Shown here: positions 1 through 9,176 of the stretch, in pieces
Layout of the letters: each line of letters opens with the position of its first letter
How positions within the stretch are numbered: the first letter of the stretch is position 1
Origin: Bacteroidetes bacterium HGW-Bacteroidetes-8
Lineage (GTDB): Bacteria > Bacteroidota > Bacteroidia > Bacteroidales > UBA932
Assembly: GCA_002840895.1 (NCBI GenBank)
Contig: PHCZ01000002.1
Location: 186,231 to 250,230, forward strand
Reading direction: 5' to 3'
Length of the DNA stretch: 64,000 bases
Notes under the pieces: model-generated
What the model saw: the letters and a program-made list of their open reading frames with translations, nothing else
What the model was told of the DNA's origin: nothing
The model's database searches: none
Program-made: the position numbers and the translations under genes

Positions 1-1369
1 TAGCCTCATCTAGCCAGTTAAGATCTGCTCTTGACGAAGCGTATCTGAAAGTGGGGTCTCCAATGAGATGAGACTCAAGTGTCATCTGACCTTTTGCCCA
101 GTTACCAACACTCACACCAAGGTCCATAAGGCCTATCAGCTGATTTGTCCAGGTGTCCTGCAGAGTGTTAACCGAATTTGCCTTTACAACAACTGTCTTT
201 CCATCGTTGAAAATATAGTGACCGCTGATGTAGTCATTCAGGTGGAAAGAGCCGTTAAAGCAAGCGTCTATTAAGATAACCGGAACATTGGATTTATACC
301 CGTACATATCGGGAATGGTAATATCCATCGAAGCATCATCAAGGCTATCCTTTCTCATCACCTCTGGATTAAAAGCGTTCTCTACCCAGGACTCAGGAAC
401 AGAGTAGTTCTCTACGTAATATTTTTTTGACGCAGTAGTGTCATCTGAACCTCTTATTTTGCCTCTGAAAAATTTCTTAGTAAGTTCCAGCCATATATTG
501 GCCGAATTGGTGATTGGTGAACCGTTAAGAAGTTGCGCATCTTCCGATCCGTGATGGTGAAGTACAGCGAGGTCGAGATCTTCTCTGGAGAGCTCTGCCA
601 TAAGGCGATACTTAACATAGTCGTCAAAGGTAAAGTCTATATAATTCAATTTGCCTTTCCCCTCACGAAAAATATTGAACTGCTCTATTAGAGTCACTCT
701 CTCATCTGCACGAGAGACCATACAGTTTGAGTTGTATCCGTGACCTGCAAAATATGAAAGATCTGTTATACCTCTTTTAACACTCTTCTCTCTGACCGCT
801 TTGTCCAGATATTCGTTTATAAGCTCAAAGCTATTTTTCCCTGGAACTACCGGCGGTTTGATGCGTGCGCTATAGATGTCACAGTTGATTCTGTGCGGCG
901 AGTTGTCACTCAGGTTATAGTAATGAAAAAGAGTGTGAACAGAGTCTCTTTTGATATATTCAAACTTAAGGTCAAAGTCATCATAGAACCTGTCCGAAGG
1001 AATAGATGAATCCTCCCAGGCTCTTCTCTGGTCCATTTTAAAAGCTGTTGAGAGGTGCTGACCATTCCTGATCATTGGGATAGGTATATTACCTATAAAA
1101 ATAGCCCCCTCAAGATTTTTATCTGCATATAGTTTGTACAGGTGGGCTCTTAAAGAGTCCGGCACTCCCCACTTATCTAACACTACTATTGGGACAAGTC
1201 CGTCGGTCATTATGGAGCCGGCAAAACCATCGATTGAACTCTTGCAGTTGTCGTAGGTGATCATATCAACCACGATTGCAACTGCTCTTTTTGCAGGCTT
1301 TGCTATTAGAAAACCTGACTGAAGCATTGAAAATGAAATCAGTAATATTGTAACAAATTTTTTCATCAT
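1..1369 (-). CDS. Gingipain-like peptidase (C25-type fold), C-terminus cut off by window edge
   Basis: The frame is open from tandem ATG codons (1369 or 1366) to the left edge without a stop, so at least 455 residues are present and the end is missing. The N-terminus is a signal peptide (MKKFVTILLISFSMLQSG...). Two motifs fit the His/Cys dyad of clan CD peptidases: LAVLHHHGSEDA near 551-573 and VILIDACFNGSFHL near 250-264, followed by a GDPTFRY segment, as in peptidase C25 (gingipain) proteins. It would be an exported cysteine peptidase. Whether it carries a type IX secretion domain cannot be seen because the C-terminus is lost. Family assignment is by motif only; a catalytically divergent C25-like protein is the main alternative. 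Confidence 0.72.
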   Translation of the reverse strand, partial: MMKKFVTILLISFSMLQSGFLIAKPAKRAVAIVVDMITYDNCKSSIDGFAGSIMTDGLVPIVVLDKWGVPDSLRAHLYKLYADKNLEGAIFIGNIPIPMIRNGQHLSTAFKMDQRRAWEDSSIPSDRFYDDFDLKFEYIKRDSVHTLFHYYNLSDNSPHRINCDIYSARIKPPVVPGKNSFELINEYLDKAVREKSVKRGITDLSYFAGHGYNSNCMVSRADERVTLIEQFNIFREGKGKLNYIDFTFDDYVKYRLMAELSREDLDLAVLHHHGSEDAQLLNGSPITNSANIWLELTKKFFRGKIRGSDDTTASKKYYVENYSVPESWVENAFNPEVMRKDSLDDASMDITIPDMYGYKSNVPVILIDACFNGSFHLNDYISGHYIFNDGKTVVVKANSVNTLQDTWTNQLIGLMDLGVSVGNWAKGQMTLESHLIGDPTFRYASSRADLNWLDEA

Positions 1370-1436
1370 TATTTTTTATGCGATGTATATAAAATTTAAT
1401 CCCCGCAAAGCTGATTGCGAAAACACAAACCAAAAC

Positions 1437-1459
1437 GGGAGGTAAAATTTTTACCCCCT
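1437..1459 (-). terminator. Inverted repeat, probable terminator of the Cys-rich gene
   Basis: GGTAAAATTTTTACC at 1441-1455 is a perfect dyad, extended by G/C pairs on both sides (1437-1459) with one mismatch. It lies just after the stop of the gene at 1471-1911 on the minus strand and is followed by a T-rich tract, so it could end that transcript before the C25 peptidase gene. Confidence 0.45.
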
Positions 1460-1470
1460 ATCGCTGCAGA

Positions 1471-1911
1471 TCATAAAATCAGCTGACGATTCAACTCGAA
1501 TATGGGTATCGGGGCGCATCGGAACAGCGCGTGAAAAGTTTTGATAATTGGACGCTGAATAATGGTTATCCCAAGACAGAGCATATTCTGCGGCAATAAC
1601 AGTGAGATGTCCGTTAAAATAAAACTGAATAGGTGACCCTGAACATCTTGATCTGAATCAAGGAAATAGTATGAGACCGAACAGCAGTCATCTTTTTTTG
1701 GTTCTTTTGCCAACAGGTGCTCACCACATATGCAACGATGACCTTTATGGGCACTCTCAACCTCGTGGGTACAAGAGCATTGTGTGCGTATACCAAAAAA
1801 AGATATTTGGGATGCGTGGTCGCAGTGACAGGAATATCTGCCTACACCCATCATCGTAAAAAGATAGATGGAAATTGATGTAGTAGCCAGTATGAAATTC
1901 TTTACAACCAC
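1471..1911 (-). CDS. Small Cys-rich exported protein, HYC_CC_PP-like
   Basis: A 146-residue protein with a hydrophobic N-terminus and a Cys/His-rich middle (SCHCDHASQISFFG, then CSC, a CIC and a CC pair followed by acidic residues). The order H-C, aromatic-G, CC, acidic stretch resembles the small Bacteroidota family named HYC_CC_PP, whose function is unknown; metal binding is a reasonable guess. There is no upstream ATG in frame, so the start is a GTG at 1911, or an internal ATG at 1854 or 1851. It lies 45 bp downstream of the DUF6599 gene on the same strand and may be cotranscribed with it. Confidence 0.5.
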   Translation of the reverse strand: MVVKNFILATTSISIYLFTMMGVGRYSCHCDHASQISFFGIRTQCSCTHEVESAHKGHRCICGEHLLAKEPKKDDCCSVSYYFLDSDQDVQGHLFSFILTDISLLLPQNMLCLGITIIQRPIIKTFHALFRCAPIPIFELNRQLIL

Positions 1912-1956
1912 TTTTATTAAACCTGCCGTTGTGGCAAATGTAGTAAAAATTTTTGT

Positions 1957-2703
1957 TTAAAACTCAAACCGGATACAATCTTCGTCACAGGAAACAATAG
2001 AGGAGGCGGGAATTCTCTCTTTTAAAATTGTAAGATAATCTCTGTTATTTACATAAATTATCGCCAAATTCCTGTTGTTTAACCCCTTCTCTGCGACCCA
2101 CAAGTTATAATCTGCAATCTCCTCAAAAAGGGGAGAGAGCTCGGGGGCAGCATTAACCAAAGCTAGTTTACCCCGGACATATTTTACCCTTCCCGAAACC
2201 GGCCTATCTGTCGCAGATATATCTGCAGGAAATGCGGGGTTTCTCTTCTCTGTATCCTTTGAGTAAATTGCCAGGAGTTCCGCCGCCTCTTTTTTAAACC
2301 TTATAGCAGATTTTTCATATACTATCGAGTAGTATACATCTCCGATTACTGCCTGCATCTGCAATGGAGAGAAGCAATTAAGCTGTGAAAGAGTATCTGC
2401 GCAATTGCAGCGGAAGGTGTGAAGTGAGTAGATACCGAAAGCATCCTCCGGTGATGGCATTTTGTATATCTCAATAGAGTACTGCTCTCCTTTATAAGTC
2501 ACCTCCAGGGCTCTTAGCTCTTTGAATCCGTACTCAAGATAGAGATCACTGCCACCATTCATAAAGCCATACAGGGCAGTTCCGGTGAATGTTCGCTCTC
2601 TTGTAACCGTAAGCTCCTGTGCACAGAGGTGATCAACTGTATTAAGAAGAGTCAGGGCTGCAAATAATACTGCTATTTTGTTGATCTTTAAATTGAAATC
2701 CAT
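1957..2703 (-). CDS. DUF6599 family exported protein
   Basis: A 248-residue protein with a signal peptide (cleavage near LCAQ). The segment GFMNGGSDLYLEYGFKEL, followed by an EIYKMPSPEDAFGIYS motif, is typical of DUF6599. The function is unknown. It starts 18 bp after the stop of the DUF362 gene on the same strand, so the two form an operon; such pairs occur near Fe-S and respiratory genes in other genomes (recollection). Two Cys residues close together (FRCNCADTL) and a CDEDC near the C-terminus might form disulfides in the periplasm. Confidence 0.72.
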   Translation of the reverse strand: MDFNLKINKIAVLFAALTLLNTVDHLCAQELTVTRERTFTGTALYGFMNGGSDLYLEYGFKELRALEVTYKGEQYSIEIYKMPSPEDAFGIYSLHTFRCNCADTLSQLNCFSPLQMQAVIGDVYYSIVYEKSAIRFKKEAAELLAIYSKDTEKRNPAFPADISATDRPVSGRVKYVRGKLALVNAAPELSPLFEEIADYNLWVAEKGLNNRNLAIIYVNNRDYLTILKERIPASSIVSCDEDCIRFEF

Positions 2704-2721
2704 CGCCTATAACTCATAAAT

Positions 2722-3873
2722 CTATATTATTTTCTCTGTAATAGATATCTTATCACGGTCTCCCACTCCAAGTTTAAGCTCCTGGGCAAGGTCTATAAAT
2801 CTTGAAGATTTTTGTAAGTCCTCCTTCTGGATACCGTTCTCTATCCTTTTTTTAATTATCACATCGTGACCGACTCTGTCTACAGCAACCGCGTCGCTAC
2901 CAACAAGAAGCATATTGTAGTTGCAGATAAACTGAGGTTTTGCAGATGGACCTCCGTCGAAGCATCCCACCAAACCATCTACGATATTCAAGACAACCTT
3001 GTCTCTAAGAGGGGGAAATGCGCAAACATAGGCACAGGTCTCGTGCCATAGTTTGTGGAGCCTGGATGTGTTTGTGATTGCCCCGAATGAGAGGTTTTTG
3101 AGGCAGAGGGTGGTGGTTGGTCCTGCATTCTTCAAAATTGGAAGGTTAATAATCTTGGTAACCCTCTCTGTACATATTTTTGTGAAATATGACTCTTTCC
3201 CTCCGTTGACCATATATGGAATAGTGTAGTCGTCATAAACTCCATCAAGATTGGCATAGAAGAATTGAGATTTATCTATGCGGCTCTCACTATGAAGTTT
3301 TCCCTCCTTATCATAGAAGCCACCATCTGCATCCTGGCACTCGGTTCCTGTAATTGTAATTCCGGGATAGTTCTCCTGAGTATACCCGGTCTCGTGCAGC
3401 TGCATCTCACGTCTGTCCCAAATAACAATGTTCTCTCTTGGGATTCCTGCCTCCTCCAGCTGCCTGATAACAGACTTTGTAACAGCGTGAGAGGTTGTCA
3501 AAAGCTTTCCGGCAACAGGGTTTACCTTAAGACCTATTATATCTTTGGGTCCTACAAATTGTCGCCACGCCTTTTTTAGCTTTTTTTCGCCGGTTAACGA
3601 GAGCATCGCTTCGCTTAACATTCTGTATGCAGCCTCCTCCTGTGGTTTCCCATCAATTACAGATTTTTCGTCCATCACTCTTATAACTTTTCCGGGGTAG
3701 AGTCCCGGCATAGAGTCTTTAACCCTTGGGATTTTTACTGCATCTGCAATATTAGTTTCTATAGCTTCTGCACCAAACAATAAGGGCGAACCCTCTGCTG
3801 CCTTAAGAACAGGATTTATTGCCATAGCGGCACCTGTCATAGAGACAACTTTGAAAAAGTCTCTTCTTTCCAT
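2722..3873 (-). CDS. DUF362 family protein with Tat-type signal
   Basis: A 383-residue protein beginning MERRDFFKVVSMTGAAMAINP, a twin-arginine-type leader, so a folded, probably cofactor-bearing protein is expected outside the cytoplasm. The body matches DUF362: a VGLKVNPVAG-like segment, IVIWDRRE, and NLPILKNAGPTTTLCLKNLS near the middle. DUF362 proteins are often Fe-S associated, but no CxxCxxC ferredoxin motif is visible here. It heads the pair with the DUF6599 gene. The molecular activity is unknown. Confidence 0.78.
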   Translation of the reverse strand: MERRDFFKVVSMTGAAMAINPVLKAAEGSPLLFGAEAIETNIADAVKIPRVKDSMPGLYPGKVIRVMDEKSVIDGKPQEEAAYRMLSEAMLSLTGEKKLKKAWRQFVGPKDIIGLKVNPVAGKLLTTSHAVTKSVIRQLEEAGIPRENIVIWDRREMQLHETGYTQENYPGITITGTECQDADGGFYDKEGKLHSESRIDKSQFFYANLDGVYDDYTIPYMVNGGKESYFTKICTERVTKIINLPILKNAGPTTTLCLKNLSFGAITNTSRLHKLWHETCAYVCAFPPLRDKVVLNIVDGLVGCFDGGPSAKPQFICNYNMLLVGSDAVAVDRVGHDVIIKKRIENGIQKEDLQKSSRFIDLAQELKLGVGDRDKISITEKII

Positions 3874-3910
3874 AATAAAGTGGTATTTTGAATTAGTTAA
3901 ATCAAAAAAA

Positions 3911-5383
3911 TCAAATACTCCACTCGGCTCCCTCTTTAGTATCCTTTATCGTTATCCCAAGCCGGGAGAGATTATCCCTTATCATATCGCTCTTGGCAAA
4001 ATCTCTGTTTGCTTTTGCCTCCTTTCTCATATCAAGTACCATCTCCATCACTCCATTTATTATCTTACTGTTTGATGAGAGTGACTGCTCATCTGAAAGC
4101 CCTAAAACACCCTCTGCTATGTTTTCGAACAACTCCTCTATAACCTGCTTGTCTTCTGTTGTTAAGGATAACTGTCCATCTTTTGCAGAGTTTACAATTC
4201 TAACTGCATCAAACAGATGAGCAATTGCTATAGGAGTGTTCATATCGTCGCACAGTGCTTCGTAGATGCCATCTTGCAGGTTCTTAATATCAGGAGAGAG
4301 TGCTCCCTGTTTTGGATTGATTGATGAGATATCTCTTTTTGCCTGCATCATCCTTTTGTACCCCTTCTCTGCAGCGACTAGTGCTTCATTGCTGAAATCC
4401 AGAGTGCTTCTGTAGTGAGCCTGAAGAATAAAAAACCGTATTGTCATAGGTGTATAGGGCTGAGTCAAAATCTTATGAGAGCCGGTAAAGAGCTCCTCTA
4501 AAGTTATAAAGTTGCCCAATGATTTCCCCATCTTTTGGCCGTTGATGGTAATCATATTGTTGTGCATCCAGTACTTAACCCCACCTGTTCCTCTTGAGGC
4601 TGTGTTCTGGGCAAGTTCGCACTCGTGGTGAGGGAACAGCAGATCCATTCCTCCTCCGTGTATATCAAAGCTCTCTCCAAGATATTTGGCGCTCATTGCA
4701 GAGCACTCCAGATGCCATCCCGGGAAACCAACGCTCCAGGGAGATGGCCATCTCATAATATGCTCCGGAGCCGCTTTCTTCCAAAGCGCAAAGTCAAACT
4801 GTGACCTCTTATCCTGCTGCCCCTCCAGCACTCTGCCAGTATTGGATATCATATCTTCAAGGGATCTTCCCGAGAGAATACCGTAAGGGTAATCACTATT
4901 GTATCTCTCTACATCGAAGTAGACCGAGCCGTTGCTCTCATATGCAAATCCCTTTTCGAGAATTCTCTCCACAAGAGATATCTGCTCAATAATGTGGCCC
5001 GATGCTCTTGGTTCAATGCTTGGCGGCAATGTGTTAAGGAGCTTCATCGCCTCGTGATACCTTATCGTGTAGTGCTGCACAACCTCCATAGGCTCTAACT
5101 GCTCAATACGGGCCTTTTGTGCTATTTTGTCCTCTCCGCTGTCTGAATCATTCTCCAGGTGTCCCACATCGGTAATATTCCTGACATATCTCACCTTATA
5201 ACCCAGGTGCCTAAAGAGCCTTACCAGCACATCGTAGGTAATTCCGGGCCTGGCGTGCCCCAGGTGAGCATCACCATACACAGTAGGGCCGCACACATAG
5301 ATGCCGGCTAAACCGGGATTGATAGGTTCAAATTTCTCTTTTCTCCTTGTTAGTGTATTATATATCAAAAAATCTCTTTCCAT
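3911..5383 (-). CDS. cysS: Cysteinyl-tRNA synthetase
   Basis: A 490-residue class I aminoacyl-tRNA synthetase that charges tRNA-Cys in the cytoplasm. The HIGH signature appears as HLGH at residues 40-43 after the zinc ligand C31 ([14 protein letters not shown]). The second zinc-site region is the [13 protein letters not shown] segment with a downstream HHECE, and the KMSKS loop is KMGKSLGN. Length is normal for the family. It lies 71 bp downstream of ssb on the same strand, with its own candidate promoter in between. Confident assignment. Confidence 0.97.
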   Translation of the reverse strand: MERDFLIYNTLTRRKEKFEPINPGLAGIYVCGPTVYGDAHLGHARPGITYDVLVRLFRHLGYKVRYVRNITDVGHLENDSDSGEDKIAQKARIEQLEPMEVVQHYTIRYHEAMKLLNTLPPSIEPRASGHIIEQISLVERILEKGFAYESNGSVYFDVERYNSDYPYGILSGRSLEDMISNTGRVLEGQQDKRSQFDFALWKKAAPEHIMRWPSPWSVGFPGWHLECSAMSAKYLGESFDIHGGGMDLLFPHHECELAQNTASRGTGGVKYWMHNNMITINGQKMGKSLGNFITLEELFTGSHKILTQPYTPMTIRFFILQAHYRSTLDFSNEALVAAEKGYKRMMQAKRDISSINPKQGALSPDIKNLQDGIYEALCDDMNTPIAIAHLFDAVRIVNSAKDGQLSLTTEDKQVIEELFENIAEGVLGLSDEQSLSSNSKIINGVMEMVLDMRKEAKANRDFAKSDMIRDNLSRLGITIKDTKEGAEWSI

Positions 5384-5436
5384 AAATATTGAAGCAATAA
5401 AGGAGGAAGATGCTACTCCCCCCTGTTTAACGCTTC

Positions 5437-5444
5437 AAAAATAG
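5437..5444 (-). promoter_or_regulatory. Candidate -7 element for cysS
   Basis: Minus-strand TATTTTTG fits the Bacteroidota -7 consensus TAnnTTTG. Transcription would begin near 5430, about 47 bases before the cysS start. A TTG in the -33 region (5468-5470) is 23 bases away, longer than ideal, so support is moderate. Confidence 0.4.
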
Positions 5445-5454
5445 TTATAATTTT

Positions 5455-5796
5455 CTATTCCTCCACACAATCTGCAAGTTTTATATTGTAGGCGACTATC
5501 TCGTAAGTTTGCCTCTCAACTCCGCTCTTGGTTTGATACTGAACCGGTTTTAACCTACCGGTAACCGAGAGAAAGTCACCCTTTTTAATCTTACCGAAAT
5601 CCGGCATACTCTTACCTGCCCAGGCAACAATATTGTGCCAAACAGTCTCCTCCTGGAGCTCCCCTTTTTTGTTTTTAAAGCTCTCATTTGTTGCAAGGGA
5701 AAGTCTCATTACAACTCCCCCATCTTCAAAATTGCTGATACGTGGATCAAAGCCCACGTTTCCTCTTAACTCAACTCTGTTTAGTGACTTTTCCAT
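5455..5796 (-). CDS. ssb: Short single-stranded DNA-binding protein
   Basis: A 113-residue protein consisting of one OB fold: NRVELRGNVGFDPRISNF at the start, then LSLATNESF, WHNIVAWAGK and FLSVTGRLKPVQY. It binds single-stranded DNA in replication, repair or recombination. Unlike the main bacterial SSB (about 150-180 residues) it ends straight after the fold with KLADCVEE and lacks the Gly/Pro-rich linker and acidic DDDIPF-type tip that recruits partner proteins. It may therefore be a secondary SSB. No other ssb is in the window for comparison. Confidence 0.9.
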   Translation of the reverse strand: MEKSLNRVELRGNVGFDPRISNFEDGGVVMRLSLATNESFKNKKGELQEETVWHNIVAWAGKSMPDFGKIKKGDFLSVTGRLKPVQYQTKSGVERQTYEIVAYNIKLADCVEE

Positions 5797-5910
5797 AATT
5801 TGATCTTTTTTAAATTAATCTGTTACAAAATAATTAATTCTATTTTGATAGTTGTATCCGTAAATAGATAATTAAAATTAAGAATTGGATAAACAGAGCG
5901 AATTATTGTC

Positions 5911-5918
5911 TACATTTG
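5911..5918 (+). promoter_or_regulatory. Candidate -7 element for the coiled-coil lipoprotein gene
   Basis: TACATTTG is a perfect TAnnTTTG match, placing the start site near 5925 and leaving about 45 bases of leader before the ATG at 5970. A TTG at 5885-5887 lies 23 bases upstream, slightly far for a -33 element. It sits in the divergent gap between ssb and the lipoprotein gene. Confidence 0.45.
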
Positions 5919-5969
5919 AGCTATTATTGAAGCGCAACAAAAACACCTAAAATACTAATCACCAACACA

Positions 5970-6860
5970 ATGAAACAGTTTTTATCACTATTAACCGTTG
6001 TATTTATTCTCTCATCGCTCACATCTTGCGTAGAGAACTCCAAAAAATACAAAACCCTTTTGGCCCAGATGGACTCCTTGACTCTGGTTAAGGACTCTAC
6101 AAGCGCAGAGCTTGAGCAGGTTTTTGAGACCTTAAACGAGGTAGAGAATGGGCTAAAATCCCTTCGCGAAGCCGAGAATATTCTTGCTCTTCAGACACAG
6201 TCGGGAAAAGAGCTTACCCTTAACACTAGAGAGCAGATGAAGTCAGATGTAGCAGCAATCAGCGAAGCAATTGCAGGTTACAAAAGCCAGATAGAGAAGC
6301 TTAAAAATGAAAACCGTATCAAATCTGCAGAGTTTAAGAAGAGGCTTGATATCCTTAGTATGGAGCTTGAAGAGAAATCTGTGTTGATCGCAGATCTTCA
6401 AAAGCAGCTCGAAGAGAAGGATTCTCAATTGAGGCTTAAAACCCAGCAGATTGCAACTCTGGACCAGGCGGTGAACAATCTTCGCAGCGATGTATCTTCT
6501 TTGTCGCAGGAAAAAGCGGCTCAAAAAGAGACAATTGCCACCCAGGATCAGCTTCTTAACAGCGCATTCTATATCTCAGGTACAAAAGATGAGCTTATCG
6601 CTGCCAGAGTTCTCTCTAAAGGAGGTCTTTTCCGCTCTGCAAGAATCTCTTATGAGGCAGAACAAAGTGCATTTGTTAAAATAGACATCAGAGATGTTAA
6701 TCAGATTAACCTGAATGCAAAAAGGGCTAAGGTTCTATCTGTTCACCCTACAGGAACATATAGTGTTGAGCCGGATGAGAATGGGATGCAGGTAATAAAG
6801 ATATCCTCTCCTGCTGCTTTTTGGGAGCAGACCAAGTATCTTGTAATTCAGATCCAATAA
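5970..6860 (+). CDS. Coiled-coil lipoprotein, function unknown
   Basis: A 296-residue protein with a lipoprotein signal (LSSLTSC, Cys near residue 20). Residues about 30-195 are a long heptad-rich helix with many Glu, Lys, Leu and Gln. The C-terminal 100 residues look globular and beta-rich (FYISGTKDELIAARVLSKGG..., ending with an SPAAFWEQTKYLVIQIQ segment). That layout, helix then small domain, is common in Bacteroidota envelope lipoproteins of unknown role; I do not recognise a named family. It is probably attached to the outer or inner membrane and facing the periplasm. Confidence 0.75.
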   Translation: MKQFLSLLTVVFILSSLTSCVENSKKYKTLLAQMDSLTLVKDSTSAELEQVFETLNEVENGLKSLREAENILALQTQSGKELTLNTREQMKSDVAAISEAIAGYKSQIEKLKNENRIKSAEFKKRLDILSMELEEKSVLIADLQKQLEEKDSQLRLKTQQIATLDQAVNNLRSDVSSLSQEKAAQKETIATQDQLLNSAFYISGTKDELIAARVLSKGGLFRSARISYEAEQSAFVKIDIRDVNQINLNAKRAKVLSVHPTGTYSVEPDENGMQVIKISSPAAFWEQTKYLVIQIQ

Positions 6861-6887
6861 GAGTCTCTTACACCATTAATAACTTAT

Positions 6888-6920
6888 TGCCGGGCAGCAT
6901 TTTGCAGATGCAGTCCGGCA
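6888..6920. repeat. Inverted repeat TGCCGG...CCGGCA between two genes
   Basis: Arms TGCCGG (6888-6893) and CCGGCA (6915-6920) flank a 21-base loop that itself holds a GCA/TGC mini-dyad. It follows the stop of the coiled-coil lipoprotein by 28 bases and could form an RNA hairpin that ends or protects that message. There is no T-run after it, so it is not a clear intrinsic terminator. Confidence 0.35.
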
Positions 6921-6980
6921 TTGGTTGTATGGTATCAAAATAGAGTCCCCCCATAATAATAATCAAACAAAAAAGAGAAT

Positions 6981-9098
6981 ATGAGAACTAAAACCGGAAC
7001 AATTATTACCGTAATAACTGTTCTTTCAATCTACTCCTGTAACAGCAACAAAATGGAAAAGACAAACCCGCTACTGACACAATCTTTAAACCCGTTTGAG
7101 GCCCCTGCTTTCGACAAAATTAGAGACGAACACTATAAGCCTGCATTTGAAGAGGCCATTGCTCTGGGAAGGGCACAGATAGACTCAATTGCAAATAACC
7201 CAGATACAGCCACCTTCGAAAATACAATCGAGAAGCTGGAGTACGCCGGAAAGGTACTCTCGGGTGTTAGCTCTATCTTCTTCAACCTTAACGAAGCGAA
7301 TACAAACGATACTATGCAAAAGATTGCACTCGATGTTTCGCCTATGCTCTCGGAGTACTCAAACGACATTATGCTCAACGAAAAGCTGTTCGAAAGGGTT
7401 AAGTCTGTTTACAGTAAAAGAGGTGAACTATCACTTAATCCTGAGCAGATAAGGCTCACAGAGGAGACCTTTAAAGGATTTGCACGAAACGGAGCGGACC
7501 TTAAAGGTGACCAGAGAGATAAGTTTCGGGAGATAAACAAAGAGCTATCACAGATTACACTTCAGTTTGGTCAGAATCTGCTTGCCGCTACAAATAAATT
7601 CACGCTCCATATCACAGACAGCTCTATGCTGGATGGACTTCCTCAGTTCGTAATAGAGGCATCGAGCGCAGAGGCAGCCGAGAGGTCACTCCAGGGGTGG
7701 GTCTTTACCCTTAATGCTCCAAGCTACGGCCCTTTTATGCAGTACAGCAATAACAGGGATCTAAGAGAGAAGATGTGGATAGCATACAACAGTAAATCTT
7801 TTGGAGATGAATTTGACAATAGAGACATTGTAAAGAGAATTGTCGACCTAAGGCTACAAAGGGCAAATCTTCTAGGTTATAAGAGTCACGCAGATTATGT
7901 CCTTGAAGATAATATGGCAGAGACATCTGAAGCTGTAAATAAATTTCTGAACGACCTTCTGGAAAAGACTCTTCCATATGCAAAAAAAGAGATAGAGCAG
8001 ATCCAACACTATGCCACTCAAAACGGCTTCGATTCACAAATTATGCCTTGGGATTTTAGCTTCTGGTCTGAGAGATATAAAAGTGAGAAATATGCAATTA
8101 ATGATGAGCTGTTAAAACCATATTTCCAACTGGAGAGTGTTGAGAGGGCCATCTTCTCTCTTGCAGACTCTCTCTACGGGCTCAAGTTTACACAGAACGG
8201 ATCTATCCCGGTTTACCATCCAGATGTTAAGGTTTTTGAAGTTCACGATACAGGCGGACGTTTTCTGTCACTACTCTATGTAGACTACTTCCCTCGCGAA
8301 AGCAAACGGGGCGGAGCCTGGATGACATCTTTCCGCGAACAGTCTGTCAAAGATGGACAAGAGAAGAGGCCATTTGTCTCTCTTGTATGCAACTTTACCA
8401 AACCAACTCCACAAAGCCCTTCACTTTTAACTTTTTATGAGTTCAACACCCTTTTACACGAGTTTGGCCACGCACTACACGGAATGTTGGCTGAGGGTAA
8501 CTACTCATCCCTGACCGGGACAAATGTGGTTCGTGATTTTGTTGAACTCCCATCTCAAATTATGGAGAACTGGGCAACCGAGAGTCTCTTTCTTAAATCG
8601 TTCGCAACTCACTACCAGACAGGCGAAGCAATTCCCGATGAGCTGATAAAAAAGATAATTGATGCACGCAACTACCTTAGCGGGTATGGCAATGTGAGAC
8701 AACTAACATTTGGCATAAACGATATGGCCTGGCACTCAATCAACTCCGCTTCTCAAGTTACCGATGTGGTTGATTTCGAAAAGAGTGCAATTAAAAACGC
8801 ACAGATTTTGCCTGTTGTAGATTCTGTCTGTATCTCCACATCCTTCGGGCACATATTCTCCGGAGGCTACTCTGCCGGTTACTATAGCTATAAATGGGCA
8901 GAGGTACTTGAAGCAGACGCCTTCTCCCTGTTTAAGGAGAGAGGAATCTTTAACAAAGAGGTGGCAGACTCTTTCCGTAAAAACATTCTCTCAAAAGGGA
9001 ACCTGGAAGATGCAGGTAAACTCTACAGAAACTTCCGCTCTAGAGACCCAAGGGCAGATGCTCTTCTGGAAAAATTTGGTATGACAAGCAGTAAATAA
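6981..9098 (+). CDS. dcp: M3 family peptidyl-dipeptidase, lipoprotein
   Basis: A 705-residue zinc metallopeptidase that removes dipeptides from the C-terminus of oligopeptides. The zinc motif HEFGH is at residues 493-497 inside LLHEFGHALHGML, the form typical of Dcp rather than oligopeptidase F. The third zinc ligand region (ENWATESLF) follows. The N-terminus ends SIYSC with Cys at residue 20, so it is a lipoprotein and works outside the cytoplasm, unlike the cytoplasmic E. coli enzyme. It is followed by a strong terminator and faces an S46 dipeptidyl-peptidase gene, so the locus joins two ways of making dipeptides for uptake. Confidence 0.93.
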   Translation: MRTKTGTIITVITVLSIYSCNSNKMEKTNPLLTQSLNPFEAPAFDKIRDEHYKPAFEEAIALGRAQIDSIANNPDTATFENTIEKLEYAGKVLSGVSSIFFNLNEANTNDTMQKIALDVSPMLSEYSNDIMLNEKLFERVKSVYSKRGELSLNPEQIRLTEETFKGFARNGADLKGDQRDKFREINKELSQITLQFGQNLLAATNKFTLHITDSSMLDGLPQFVIEASSAEAAERSLQGWVFTLNAPSYGPFMQYSNNRDLREKMWIAYNSKSFGDEFDNRDIVKRIVDLRLQRANLLGYKSHADYVLEDNMAETSEAVNKFLNDLLEKTLPYAKKEIEQIQHYATQNGFDSQIMPWDFSFWSERYKSEKYAINDELLKPYFQLESVERAIFSLADSLYGLKFTQNGSIPVYHPDVKVFEVHDTGGRFLSLLYVDYFPRESKRGGAWMTSFREQSVKDGQEKRPFVSLVCNFTKPTPQSPSLLTFYEFNTLLHEFGHALHGMLAEGNYSSLTGTNVVRDFVELPSQIMENWATESLFLKSFATHYQTGEAIPDELIKKIIDARNYLSGYGNVRQLTFGINDMAWHSINSASQVTDVVDFEKSAIKNAQILPVVDSVCISTSFGHIFSGGYSAGYYSYKWAEVLEADAFSLFKERGIFNKEVADSFRKNILSKGNLEDAGKLYRNFRSRDPRADALLEKFGMTSSK

Positions 9099-9115
9099 TT
9101 AGCCTATAATACATT

Positions 9116-9151
9116 AAAAAGCCTTCTTATTAAAAAATGAGAAGGCTTTTT
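9116..9151. terminator. Bidirectional intrinsic terminator
   Basis: A 12-bp perfect stem (arms 9116-9127 and 9140-9151, core AGCCTTCT/AGAAGGCT) with a 12-base loop is flanked by A-run and T-run on both sides. It sits between convergent genes (the M3 peptidase and an S46 peptidase) and can serve both strands. Confidence 0.9.
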
Positions 9152-9176
9152 AATTAAACAATAGAAATTTAGTGAA

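Noticed and set aside
6889..6907. GG-N10-GC pattern resembling a sigma54 promoter before the M3 peptidase
   Set aside because: The flanking bases do not match TGGCAC and the segment is part of an inverted repeat after the previous gene; no activator gene is nearby.
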